A DNA stretch of 64,000 nt from Holophagales bacterium (lineage in GTDB: Bacteria > Acidobacteriota > Thermoanaerobaculia > UBA5066), in assembly GCA_016719485.1 (NCBI GenBank), contig JADJZB010000023.1, positions 186,001 through 250,000 on the forward strand, written 5' to 3'. Below the pieces are notes generated by a model. It had not been told where the DNA came from, ran no database searches, and worked only from the letters and a program-made list of their open reading frames with translations. Made by a program: the position numbers and the translations under genes. Positions 51,562 to 59,489 of this stretch are shown here, piece after piece (position 1 is the first letter of the stretch; the number at the start of each line of letters is the position of its first letter).

Positions 51562-51935
51562 GAGAGCGCCCCCCTCTTCCAGACGTAGACGTATCCGAGG
51601 ACGAGGATGTAGAGAAATATCGCCATCTCGATCAGGCCGAAGAGGAGGAGCTTGTCGTACATGACCGCCCAGGGAAACAGGAAGACCGTCTCGACGTCGA
51701 AGACGACGAAGAGGACCGCGATCAGGTAGTAGCGGACCGAGAAGCGGTGGTCGTGGGCGTCGGTCGAAGACACCACCCCGCACTCGTAGGGCGAGAGCTT
51801 CGTCGCGTTCGGCGCCTGCTGCCGGAAGAGCGCCATGACGAGGAGTATCGCGACGGGAAACACGGCCGCGATCGCAGCGAAGAAGAGGATCGGGATATAG
51901 CTTTCCACAGCCTCGGGCCCCCCGTGGACGCGCAT
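51552..51935 (-). CDS. nuoA: NADH-quinone oxidoreductase subunit A
   Basis: Three-helix membrane subunit of complex I, 127 residues, first gene of the operon. SPYECGVVSSTDAHDHRFSVRYYL and VVFDVETVFLFPWAV are signature blocks. ATG 51935; the promoter at 51986-52014 predicts a leader of about 45 bases. Overlaps nuoB by ten bases. Confidence 0.97.
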   Translation of the reverse strand: MRVHGGPEAVESYIPILFFAAIAAVFPVAILLVMALFRQQAPNATKLSPYECGVVSSTDAHDHRFSVRYYLIAVLFVVFDVETVFLFPWAVMYDKLLLFGLIEMAIFLYILVLGYVYVWKRGALSWA

Positions 51936-51985
51936 CGCCGGGGGCGCCTGCGCCCCTGGTTTGTGCGCGTCGTCACATGCGGCGG

Positions 51986-52014
51986 ATTGTCTGGGCGCGA
52001 TGTTCTTAAGTCAA
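51986..52014 (-). promoter_or_regulatory. Predicted promoter of the nuo-atp operon
   Basis: Reading the minus strand: TTGACT (52014-52009), a 17-base spacer, GACAAT (51991-51986). The -35 element includes the stop codon of the methyltransferase gene upstream. The nuo genes could also be reached by read-through from that gene. Confidence 0.6.
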
Positions 52015-53111
52015 ACCAAGGGATTGGAGATCAAGGACTTCCCCAGTCCCGTTTTTCGCTCGGCCACGAGAACGCGGATCGACTCTCCCATGCCTCCCGG
52101 CATCACGAGCTTCGCCACCGCGTTGCGCTCGGCCGCCCGTTCCGGTGAGTCGGCTGCGCCGGGAGGGAGTAGCAGCTCGCTGGCGATCCCGCTAGCGAGG
52201 AGAAGCCGCGACTGGGACACGAGGCCGTGGACGGTCAGCCCCGCGTCTCGAAGCGCCTCTTCGAGCTCGCTGAAGTCGACCCAGGCCGTGATGTCGCGGC
52301 TCCCGGGGTCGGCGAGGACGTCCCGCGTCACGCAATGCCCCACGAACGCCTCGAGCGTCCCGTTTGCGCGGGCCGGGCCGTAGAGGGCGCGGGTCGGCGC
52401 GCCGTAATCGAAGACGAGGAGCATCCCCCTCGCGAGCCGGGCGCCGATCTCCCTCGCGAGAGCGGCGGCACCGGGTCGGACTTCCAGGAGCTGCCCCGGC
52501 TCGAGAAGGGCGCCGCGGCGGGCGAGCTGGGCGAGGAGCTCCGGACTGTCGGGGCAGGGGGCATCGAACCATTCGAAGCCGCCGTCCGCGCCGTTCGCGA
52601 CCCTTCTCTCGCAGAGAGAACCGTCTTCCGAGACGCGCAGGGCGCGAACCGGAAGGGCATCGAACAGCTCGTACGCCACGAAGAGGCCTTCCGAACCGGC
52701 TGGAAGGTCGCCCACGGAAGCGACGAGGCGGGCCCCGGGGAGACGCGCCTCCGCGGCCGCCCGGCGCACGGTCGAGGCCTCGACCCCGGCAAGCCGAACT
52801 CCGAGGGCTTGCGGCAGGGCGCCGGAAAAGAACGACAGGAGCTCCCCCTCTCCCGCGCCGAAATCGACGACGTCGACGGGCGGGGCGATCTCGTCCGCCA
52901 GGCGGGCGACGATCCGGACGAGGCAGCGGGCGAACGCCGGGTGCCACGAGGCACCCGTCACGAAGTCTCCCGCCCTGCCCACGCGTCCCGCTCGCTCGTA
53001 GTAGCCCCCGTCCGGGTCGTAGAGGGCAGACTCCTGGAATGCGTCGAACCGCAGAGGGCCTTCGCACCCGATCCGGTCTCGAAGGCGTTCGGACAGGGAA
53101 GCTCGGCCCAC
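52011..53111 (-). CDS. MidA/NDUFAF7-family SAM-dependent methyltransferase
   Basis: A 366-residue class I methyltransferase of the MidA/NDUFAF7 family. The N-terminal family mark is ALYDPDGGYYERAGRVGRAGDF, followed by the SAM-binding VVDFGAGEGELLSFF near residue 81, LFVAYELFDALPVRAL (the family's NELFDAxP motif) and LVFDYGAP. In mitochondria NDUFAF7 symmetrically dimethylates NDUFS2 Arg85 and is needed for complex I assembly. Here the gene sits directly upstream of nuoABCD with 75 bases between, and NuoD keeps the target Arg. GTG start at 53111. That it modifies NuoD is inference. Confidence 0.88.
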   Translation of the reverse strand: MGRASLSERLRDRIGCEGPLRFDAFQESALYDPDGGYYERAGRVGRAGDFVTGASWHPAFARCLVRIVARLADEIAPPVDVVDFGAGEGELLSFFSGALPQALGVRLAGVEASTVRRAAAEARLPGARLVASVGDLPAGSEGLFVAYELFDALPVRALRVSEDGSLCERRVANGADGGFEWFDAPCPDSPELLAQLARRGALLEPGQLLEVRPGAAALAREIGARLARGMLLVFDYGAPTRALYGPARANGTLEAFVGHCVTRDVLADPGSRDITAWVDFSELEEALRDAGLTVHGLVSQSRLLLASGIASELLLPPGAADSPERAAERNAVAKLVMPGGMGESIRVLVAERKTGLGKSLISNPLV

Positions 53112-53180
53112 GATCGCATTCTCTCCGCGAGTGGGGCCGTGCGGCAGGGCTAAGATCGCTCCTTGCGGAAGGAGGCATTC

Positions 53181-53591
53181 GTGCCCAACGAACTGAGTGA
53201 GAGTCCGGAGACCATCCAGCTGTCAGTCAGCGCCCCCAACCGGGAGGAGCTGTTCCAGGCGGCCCTGACCAAAGTCCTCGAGGCCACGTATGGAGCGCCG
53301 ATCCCCGAGGGGGCCTCCGACGGGCAGGTCGTTCCCGTCCAGGCGGCGGGCGACGACGACGTCCTCCTCGCCGGCCTCGTGAAGGAGGCTCTTCGGGCCG
53401 TTCAGGAGGAGCCGGGAACACTTCACCCACCCCGCTGGCTGGCTTTCGACGTGAATCGAGCCACGGCGAACCTGCCACTTCACACACCGAAGTCCGCGGC
53501 CCGTTCGCTGGAGATCGCGTCCGCGCACGTCGAGTTCCGCGCCGGAGGCTGGAACGCCCGGCTGGAGCTTCACGGGACGAGGACCGGCTGA
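53181..53591 (+). CDS. Small archease-like protein (uncertain)
   Basis: A 136-residue protein without signal peptide. SVSAPNREELFQAALTKVLEATYG, DDDVLLAGLVKEALRAVQEE and a beta-rich second half recall archease (MTH1598/TM1083) proteins, which assist RNA ligase RtcB, but the N-terminal metal Asp segment (VDHTAD) is not present. I therefore treat the family as unproven. GTG 53181 has GGAGG 5 bases upstream, and TAAGAT at 53151-53156 could be its -10 element. It is divergent from the methyltransferase gene and followed by a terminator. Confidence 0.45.
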   Translation: MPNELSESPETIQLSVSAPNREELFQAALTKVLEATYGAPIPEGASDGQVVPVQAAGDDDVLLAGLVKEALRAVQEEPGTLHPPRWLAFDVNRATANLPLHTPKSAARSLEIASAHVEFRAGGWNARLELHGTRTG

Positions 53592-53666
53592 GGCCTTCCC
53601 GGCGGTTTCCCCGAGGCGCGGGCAAAGGGAGCACACGCGCGCGCCGCCGAGCCCCGGAAACGAGAA

Positions 53667-53693
53667 AACCCCCGGGCCAGGTGCCCGGGGGTT
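53667..53693. terminator. Bidirectional hairpin terminator
   Basis: 11-bp perfect stem (aacccccgggc / gcccgggggtt) with a 5-base loop and an A run on the left arm (good for the minus strand pilin gene). It lies between convergent genes. Confidence 0.7.
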
Positions 53694-53718
53694 CAGGGTC
53701 GATGGATTCGTCAGCGCG

Positions 53719-54213
53719 TTAGCGCTGGACGCCCTCGGGCCACTGCAGGAAGGAACCGTTGCTGTAGACGATGTCCGCGTTGAAGTCGGTCGTCGCACCG
53801 ACGGGGGTGCCCACGGCGGCCACCGTCATCACACCGTCCTTGCCGGGGGAGGCAAAGATGTAGGCGGATCCCGTGGCGTCCGTGACGTACCGGAACCAGG
53901 AATTCCAGCCGTCCCGCAGCGGAACGGACTTGATGTAGGTCGGGGAGAGGTAGCCCCTGACGACGTTCATCGTCGTCGTGCCCATCGCGAACGGGAGATC
54001 GTAGCTGCCCGCGGCCGGCGGGTAACGGTTCAGGTCGACCGCGTACGCCTCGACGGCCGTCGAAGCGCTCCGGATGTCGCCCATCGTCCGCCGCTGCTTG
54101 GCACGCTGGATGGCGTTCAGCAGGTTGGGGATCGCGATGGCGACGATGATGCCGATGATCGCGACGACGATCAGGAGTTCGATGAGGGTGAAGCCCTTAG
54201 GATTCCTTTTCAT
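53719..54213 (-). CDS. Type IV pilin / pseudopilin-like protein 1
   Basis: A 164-residue prepilin-like protein. The leader MKRNPKG is cut before FTLIELLIVVAIIGIIVAIAIPNLL (quoted in part), the class III signal recognised by PilD, with the conserved Glu5. NAIQRAKQRRTMGDIRSASTAVEAYAVDLNRYPPA is close to GspG-type major pseudopilins. It ends FLQWPEGVQR. The ATG has AGGAGG upstream. A paralog lies 181 bases upstream on the same strand. It may form a pilus or a type II secretion pseudopilus; no assembly genes are in the window. Confidence 0.88.
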   Translation of the reverse strand: MKRNPKGFTLIELLIVVAIIGIIVAIAIPNLLNAIQRAKQRRTMGDIRSASTAVEAYAVDLNRYPPAAGSYDLPFAMGTTTMNVVRGYLSPTYIKSVPLRDGWNSWFRYVTDATGSAYIFASPGKDGVMTVAAVGTPVGATTDFNADIVYSNGSFLQWPEGVQR

Positions 54214-54394
54214 TTGAGGAAGCCTCCTTTTCACCCTGCCAAGCAAGAACCGCGCCGACGACAGGACCACCGAAGACCGCCCCTCCGGCGGTCTCTGAAC
54301 GCCATCCCCTCAGTACGACCGACAAATAATGTCGGAACTCGGCCCGGGCGCTCGCGAAGAGTGTCGGCGCCACCAGCCGGAAACCTCTCCGGCG

Positions 54395-54886
54395 TCACCT
54401 CTGGACCCCCTCCGGCCACTGAACGAACTGTCCGTTCACGAGAATGATGTCGTCCGCGAAGGCCGTCGTCGGTCCGAAATCGACGGTTACCTGCGGCACG
54501 CCGCCCTGACCGGCGGATCGGAGCGCGTAGTCGGACCTCGCAGCCGTCGTCCCGTACAGGAACCACGAGTTCCAGCCGTCCACCATGGGCACCATCTTGA
54601 TGTAGGTCGGCTGGAGGTATGGGCGCGCGTTCGCGAGGTTCAGGGTCGGAAGACCGAGGCCCGCCGGCATGACGAAAGCACTCGCGGGAGGGTAGCGGTT
54701 GAGGTCGGTCGCGTACGTTTCGATTGCTGTCGCGAGGCTCCGCATGTCCGACATGGACCGGCGCTGCCGCGCCCTCCCGATGGCATTCAGGTAGTTGATG
54801 ACGGAGATCGCGACGACGATCCCCAGTATTGCCACGACGACGAGTATCTCTATCAGGGTGAAGCCGGTGGAACGGCGCTCGTGCAT
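54395..54886 (-). CDS. Type IV pilin / pseudopilin-like protein 2
   Basis: A 163-residue paralog of the protein at 53719-54213. Leader MHERRSTG, then FTLIEILVVVAILGIVVAIS and NAIGRARQRRSMSDMRSLATAIETYATDLNRYPPAS (quoted in two parts). Both proteins share the spacing, YLxPTYIKxVPxxDGWNSWF and the terminal FVQWPEGVQR. No clear ribosome binding site before the ATG. Divergent from the ATP-grasp gene, with 79 bases between. Confidence 0.86.
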   Translation of the reverse strand: MHERRSTGFTLIEILVVVAILGIVVAISVINYLNAIGRARQRRSMSDMRSLATAIETYATDLNRYPPASAFVMPAGLGLPTLNLANARPYLQPTYIKMVPMVDGWNSWFLYGTTAARSDYALRSAGQGGVPQVTVDFGPTTAFADDIILVNGQFVQWPEGVQR

Positions 54887-54965
54887 CTCGTCGCGATCCT
54901 TCGACTCGCGTAAGAACAAGAATCGTGCCGCTTCCGAACGGATCGAAACGCTAGAATGCCGATGC

Positions 54966-56498
54966 GTGATCCCGAAACTACCGTTTGCGTCGGACCTGAC
55001 GCCCGAGCGTGAGCTCGCCGAGTTCGAGAAGCTCAAGCCGAGGCTGAAGGAAGTCTGGGACTCCATCTCCATGCGAGACGAGGAGCCCCACACGTCCGTA
55101 GTCGTCCCGTCGCTGACGCTCGATCAGAGCGAGCTCCAGAAGCTGGAGGGGTCGAGCTTCTACGAGGAGCGGCTCCTGTTCCTCCTGATCCGTCTCCGGA
55201 ACCCCCGGGCGCGGATCGTCTTCGTGACCTCCCAGCCCGTCCATCCCCTGGTCCTCGAGTACTACTTCCAGCTCCTGGTCGGAGTTCCGGCGAGCCACGC
55301 CCGCTCGCGGTTGACGCTCCTCTGCGCCTACGACGACTCGCCGCGATCCCTCACGGAGAAGATCCTCGAGCGGCCCAGGCTGATCGAGCGGATCCGCGCC
55401 GGGATCGGGGACCCGTCGAGGGCCTACCTCACCGTCTTCAATTCCACACCTCTCGAGCGGAAGCTGGCCGTCCTGCTCGGCATCCCGCTGAACGGCGTCG
55501 ACCCAGCCCTCGGGCACCTCGGGACGAAGTCGGGCAGCCGGAAGGTCTTCCGGGAGGCAGGGGTGCCTCTTCCGGAGGGCTTCGAAGACCTCCGCACGCT
55601 CCACGACGTCGAGGAGGCGCTCCTCGAGCTTCACCGCCGCCGCCCGGGCCTGCGCAAGGCCGTCGTCAAGCTCGACGACAGCTTCTCGGGAGAGGGAAAC
55701 GCGCTCTTCCGCTACCCCGACCGGGTCGACCGCGATTCCGTGAGGGAGGCGATGGAGCGGTTCGAGTACGCCGTGTCGTGGGAGACGAACGCCGACTACT
55801 TCGCCCGTTTCGAGCGGATGGGGGGGATCGTCGAGGAGTTCCTCGACGGCGACCACAAGACTTCGCCGAGCGTGCAGCTTCGCGTCGACCCGCACGGGGC
55901 CGTCATCCCGATCTCGACCCACGACCAGGTCCTCGGCGGGACGAGCGGCCAGGTCTTCCTCGGCTGCCTCTTCCCCGCCGCGAGCGAGTACCGGCTGAAG
56001 ATCCAGGACGAGGCGATGAAGATCGGCGCCGTCCTGGCCCGGAAGGGAGTGATGAGCCGCCTCGCCGTCGACTTCCTCGCGACACGCCGGGAAGGCTCGG
56101 ACGAGTGGGTCACGCACGCTCTCGAGATCAACCTCCGGATGGGAGGGACGACCCATCCCTACCTCGCCCTCCAGTTCATCACGGGCGGACAGATCGACGC
56201 CGGGACCGGGCTCTTCTTCTCACCTCGTGGCATTCCGAAGTACTACCGCGCCACCGACAACCTGAAGTCGGAGGCGTACCGCGGCCTCCTCCCGGAGGAC
56301 CTGATCGAGATCCTGACGATCAACGGCCTCCACTACTCGCACAACACCGAGTCGGGGGTCCTCTTCCACCTCATCGGCGCGCTCTCGCAGTACGGGAAGA
56401 TCGGCGTCACCGCCATCGGCAACAGCCGCGAAGAGGTCGAGCATCTCTACGCGCGAACGCTGACGATCCTCGACCGGGAGACGGCCTACGGCAGGTAG
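54966..56498 (+). CDS. PGM1-like ATP-grasp peptide/amino acid ligase
   Basis: A 510-residue protein with a pre-ATP-grasp region (about 1-190, including IVFVTSQPVHPLVLEYYFQLL) and an ATP-grasp domain (about 190-420) resembling PGM1, the peptide ligase of pheganomycin synthesis. Visible blocks: GHLGTKSGSRKVFREAGVPLPEG, AVVKLDDSFSGEGNALFRY, GGIVEEFLDG, LRVDPHGAVIPISTHDQVLGG and LEINLRMGGTTHP with the metal-binding Glu/Asn. It should activate a carboxylate as acyl-phosphate and join it to an amine; substrates are unknown. The start is GTG 54966, 8 bases after TAGAAT (54952-54957). Confidence 0.75.
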   Translation: MIPKLPFASDLTPERELAEFEKLKPRLKEVWDSISMRDEEPHTSVVVPSLTLDQSELQKLEGSSFYEERLLFLLIRLRNPRARIVFVTSQPVHPLVLEYYFQLLVGVPASHARSRLTLLCAYDDSPRSLTEKILERPRLIERIRAGIGDPSRAYLTVFNSTPLERKLAVLLGIPLNGVDPALGHLGTKSGSRKVFREAGVPLPEGFEDLRTLHDVEEALLELHRRRPGLRKAVVKLDDSFSGEGNALFRYPDRVDRDSVREAMERFEYAVSWETNADYFARFERMGGIVEEFLDGDHKTSPSVQLRVDPHGAVIPISTHDQVLGGTSGQVFLGCLFPAASEYRLKIQDEAMKIGAVLARKGVMSRLAVDFLATRREGSDEWVTHALEINLRMGGTTHPYLALQFITGGQIDAGTGLFFSPRGIPKYYRATDNLKSEAYRGLLPEDLIEILTINGLHYSHNTESGVLFHLIGALSQYGKIGVTAIGNSREEVEHLYARTLTILDRETAYGR

Positions 56499-56528
56499 GG
56501 AGAGCCGGACGGGGACACCTCCCGTGGT

Positions 56529-59404
56529 TCAGTCCCGCGCGGCGAGGGCCGGGGAAATCAGGATCGCGTCGTTCGTCCCCTGGTCGATCGACGTCGCGTA
56601 GGCCCCGACGAGCCCTCCCGCCGGCAGGACCCGGAGCAGGGCCGCGGGAGGGCCGTTGCCGAGACCCCGGGCGCGAAAGACGTCGTCGATCTGGATTCCA
56701 CCGGCGACCGGCACGTTGACGTCGAAGGAGTCGAGCGTCCCCCCGCCGGTCCCGATCACTTCGACGCGAACCCGCACGGTCTTGCCGTCGGCGAAGGCGG
56801 ACATGTCGACGAGCGCGAGGTTCGTCCGGAAGGACGGTCCGCCGAGGACGCCGAAGAGCTCGAGCGCCTCGCCGGCCCCGGCCATCTGGAACGCGTTGAG
56901 CGGCGGCAGAGGGACGCCGTAGGTCCCGCCGTCCGGTCTCACCGTGTAGGCCCGCGACGTGACCCGGACGCCGAGCCCGGCCCCGCCCTCTCCCGCCATG
57001 AACCGGAGCCGGGCGACACCTTCCAGCTGGAACACGGCGGCGAGCGCGTCGCGAACGGCCTTCGCCTCGCGGGGAAAGAGCGTGAGGGTCACGAGCTTCT
57101 CGGGAGCCGTCGAATCCCAGCGCTTCGCCGCCAGCGTGACGCTCGCGGGCACGTCCGAGTCGTTGTAGAGGAAGAGGTCGCTCCGGAAGCGCGCGCCGTT
57201 GCGGCCGTCCGCGTGGACGAGCGCCGGGATCGCCCTCGCCACCGGCGCGGGAAGGTCGGGTCGCCAGGCGGTCGGATCGTTCGTCGTCTCGTCGATCGAA
57301 ATGACGAACGGAATGGACTCGCCGCGCGTGGGCGCGTACTTCAGGGCGCCCGCCCGCCACGGCTCGACTCCCAGCCACGTACCCAGCCGGTTCAGCTGCG
57401 CCGTCCCGCCGGGCCGGGCTTCGACGAAGACGTCGGGCCGGCCCGTCCATCCCGACTCCGACGCGAACCTCAGGCCGACGGTCGCGCCCCGTCCGGCGAC
57501 GTCGACCGCCCCCGCGTTCGTCCTGTATCCCCAGCCGGTGAAGGCTCCCGAGAACGCCAGCGGGAACCGGGCGCTCGACGCGGCGAAGAGGTCGACCGCA
57601 CCGAGGGACATCCCGTAGGACCCCTCCTCGGAGGCTGTGTAGGTGCGGGTCGTCGCGGAGACGACGCGGGTCCCCTCGGGAGTGAGGAAGAGCGCCCCCG
57701 AGCCGGCCTCTATCCCGAAAAGCGAGTCGAGAACGTCGGCGACGACCCGGATCTCGTTCGGGCCGAGGCGCGTCGCGGTCCTCGCCCCCTCCTCGGCGGG
57801 TACGAAACGGAGGTCCAGGGCCAGCGGTTCCGCGCCCGGGTTCCCGAGGACCAGGTCCGTCGTCCAGAACGCGCCGCCCGCGCCCCCGGTCCGGGCGACG
57901 GCCGGGATGACGAGGCGCTGGCGGAGAGACCCCTTGACGACGCCCCACTCCTGGAACACGTCGGCTCCCCCGCTCCCTCCGTCGCCGGACGGCCCGCCCC
58001 CGCGCAGCACCATCCCTCCAGGGCTCCGGCATCGAAGACGAACGGCTGCCCGGACGCCACCGTCTCGACGTCGAGGTGGACGAACCCCTTGATCGGCTGC
58101 TCGTTCAGGAAGAGCTCGTCGTAGCGGGCCGGTGCGGAACCCCCAACTTCCCAGACGGCCAGGGCCGGGTCGAGGATGAGGCGCTGGTCCATCTGCGGAC
58201 GCGGCCGGTGAACCTGAACGAGGAGCCTCTGGCCGGAGGAGCCCGCGTGGAGCGCTTCGACCTCTGGGGCCGTCGGGTCGCTCCACATCTCGACCAGCCC
58301 GCCGCCGGGAGTGTGCCGGGCCAGCGTCGTCGGCCTTCCGAGGCCGCGGCGAGAGACCCAGGCCCCCTCGAAGTCGGATGTCGGGATCGCAATCAGCTCC
58401 GTGCCGTTCTGGCTCGAGCCGGGGGAGGCTCCTTCGGGCCCGGCGACCCGCCTCACGGTCCCGGCCTCGGCCAGGTACAGCCCCTGCCCCTCGTGGAACG
58501 GCGACGTCGGCGCGGGCCCCGCCCACGGGTCGACGTCGAGATAGGCGAGGCCGCCGGGCGTGAGCCACGCCTCGAACGACGGGAGCGCGCCCGGAAGCTC
58601 GGCGAGCCGCTCCACGGCGCCGGAGGCGCCGACGCGCCAGAGTCCAGCCGACCGTTGGCCCGGCGCTCCGGGAGCCGGGAGGCCTCCGACCACCAGGACC
58701 GAGGCACCGTCGTGGCTCGTGCCGACGAAGCGCGGGAAGTACCCGAGCTGCGCGCCGTGCCCGTCCGGCCAGGTGACCATCGACGCCTCGGTCAGGAGCC
58801 GCGCCGCTCCGTCGTCGTCCACGGCGACAACGGCCCGGTCGTCCCCATACGCCGACTTCTGGAGGCAGAGGAAGAACGGGGTCGTATCCGAGCCGAGCCT
58901 CAGCGAGGGCTGCCGGCCCCGGGCGTTCGGTCCCCCGAAATCGGCAACCGGGCTCGTCGCCACCGCGACCACGGGGAGGACTCCGGAGGGGAGGAGGACC
59001 TCGATCCAGGTCTCGCCCCCGTCGCGGCTGAAGAGGAGCTCCTTCTTCGAGTAGTCCTCCGTCCCCTGGGGGCTCCTGTCGACGAGGGCCAGGATCCGGA
59101 GGAGCCCGCCGGGACCCGGCCTCGCGGCGGCGACAGAGAAGAGCACCTCCGGCCCGGCCGTCGGCAGGACGACCCGCGGTTCGTCCTGGCCTGTCGCGTC
59201 GTGAACCACGAGGCGACCGCGGGGCATCGCGGAGTAGTACCAGGCGGACTGGACGTCCGATTCGGCCAGGACGAACCGGGCGCTCGCCCGGGGCTGGTGG
59301 ATGGGCGTCGCGTACCTGTTCGTGACGGGGGCGTACGACACGACGCGCGCAGCTGCAGGCGCTGTGAAAGACGCCGCGAGGAGCAGCGGAACGGCAAGGC
59401 GCAC
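56529..59404 (-). pseudogene. Secreted beta-propeller / repeated beta-domain protein, frameshifted near 58014
   Basis: Two open frames form one protein of about 957 residues. The first (59404 to about 58014) has a signal peptide (LAVPLLLAASFTAPAAARV) and propeller-like sequence (FSRDGGETWIEV, an Asp-box-like motif). It stays good through FVFDAGALEG. The coding sense then continues in the next frame from MVLRGGGPSGDGG to the stop at 56529, with TTRTYTASEEGSYGMSLGA and SRAYTVRPDGGTYGVPL, elements shared with the protein at 18372-21029. One base missing from the GGG at 58014-58016 explains the shift. It may be a real mutation, sequencing error, or two genes with a start at ATG 58013. No enzyme activity recognised. 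Confidence 0.7.
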
Positions 59405-59489
59405 GAATCCTCCCCGGCCCCGGCCGGGACCTCACGGGAATGGACCCGGCCGGTGACCTACGCCTGAAGTGACTTCAGCGCGAGGCTTC

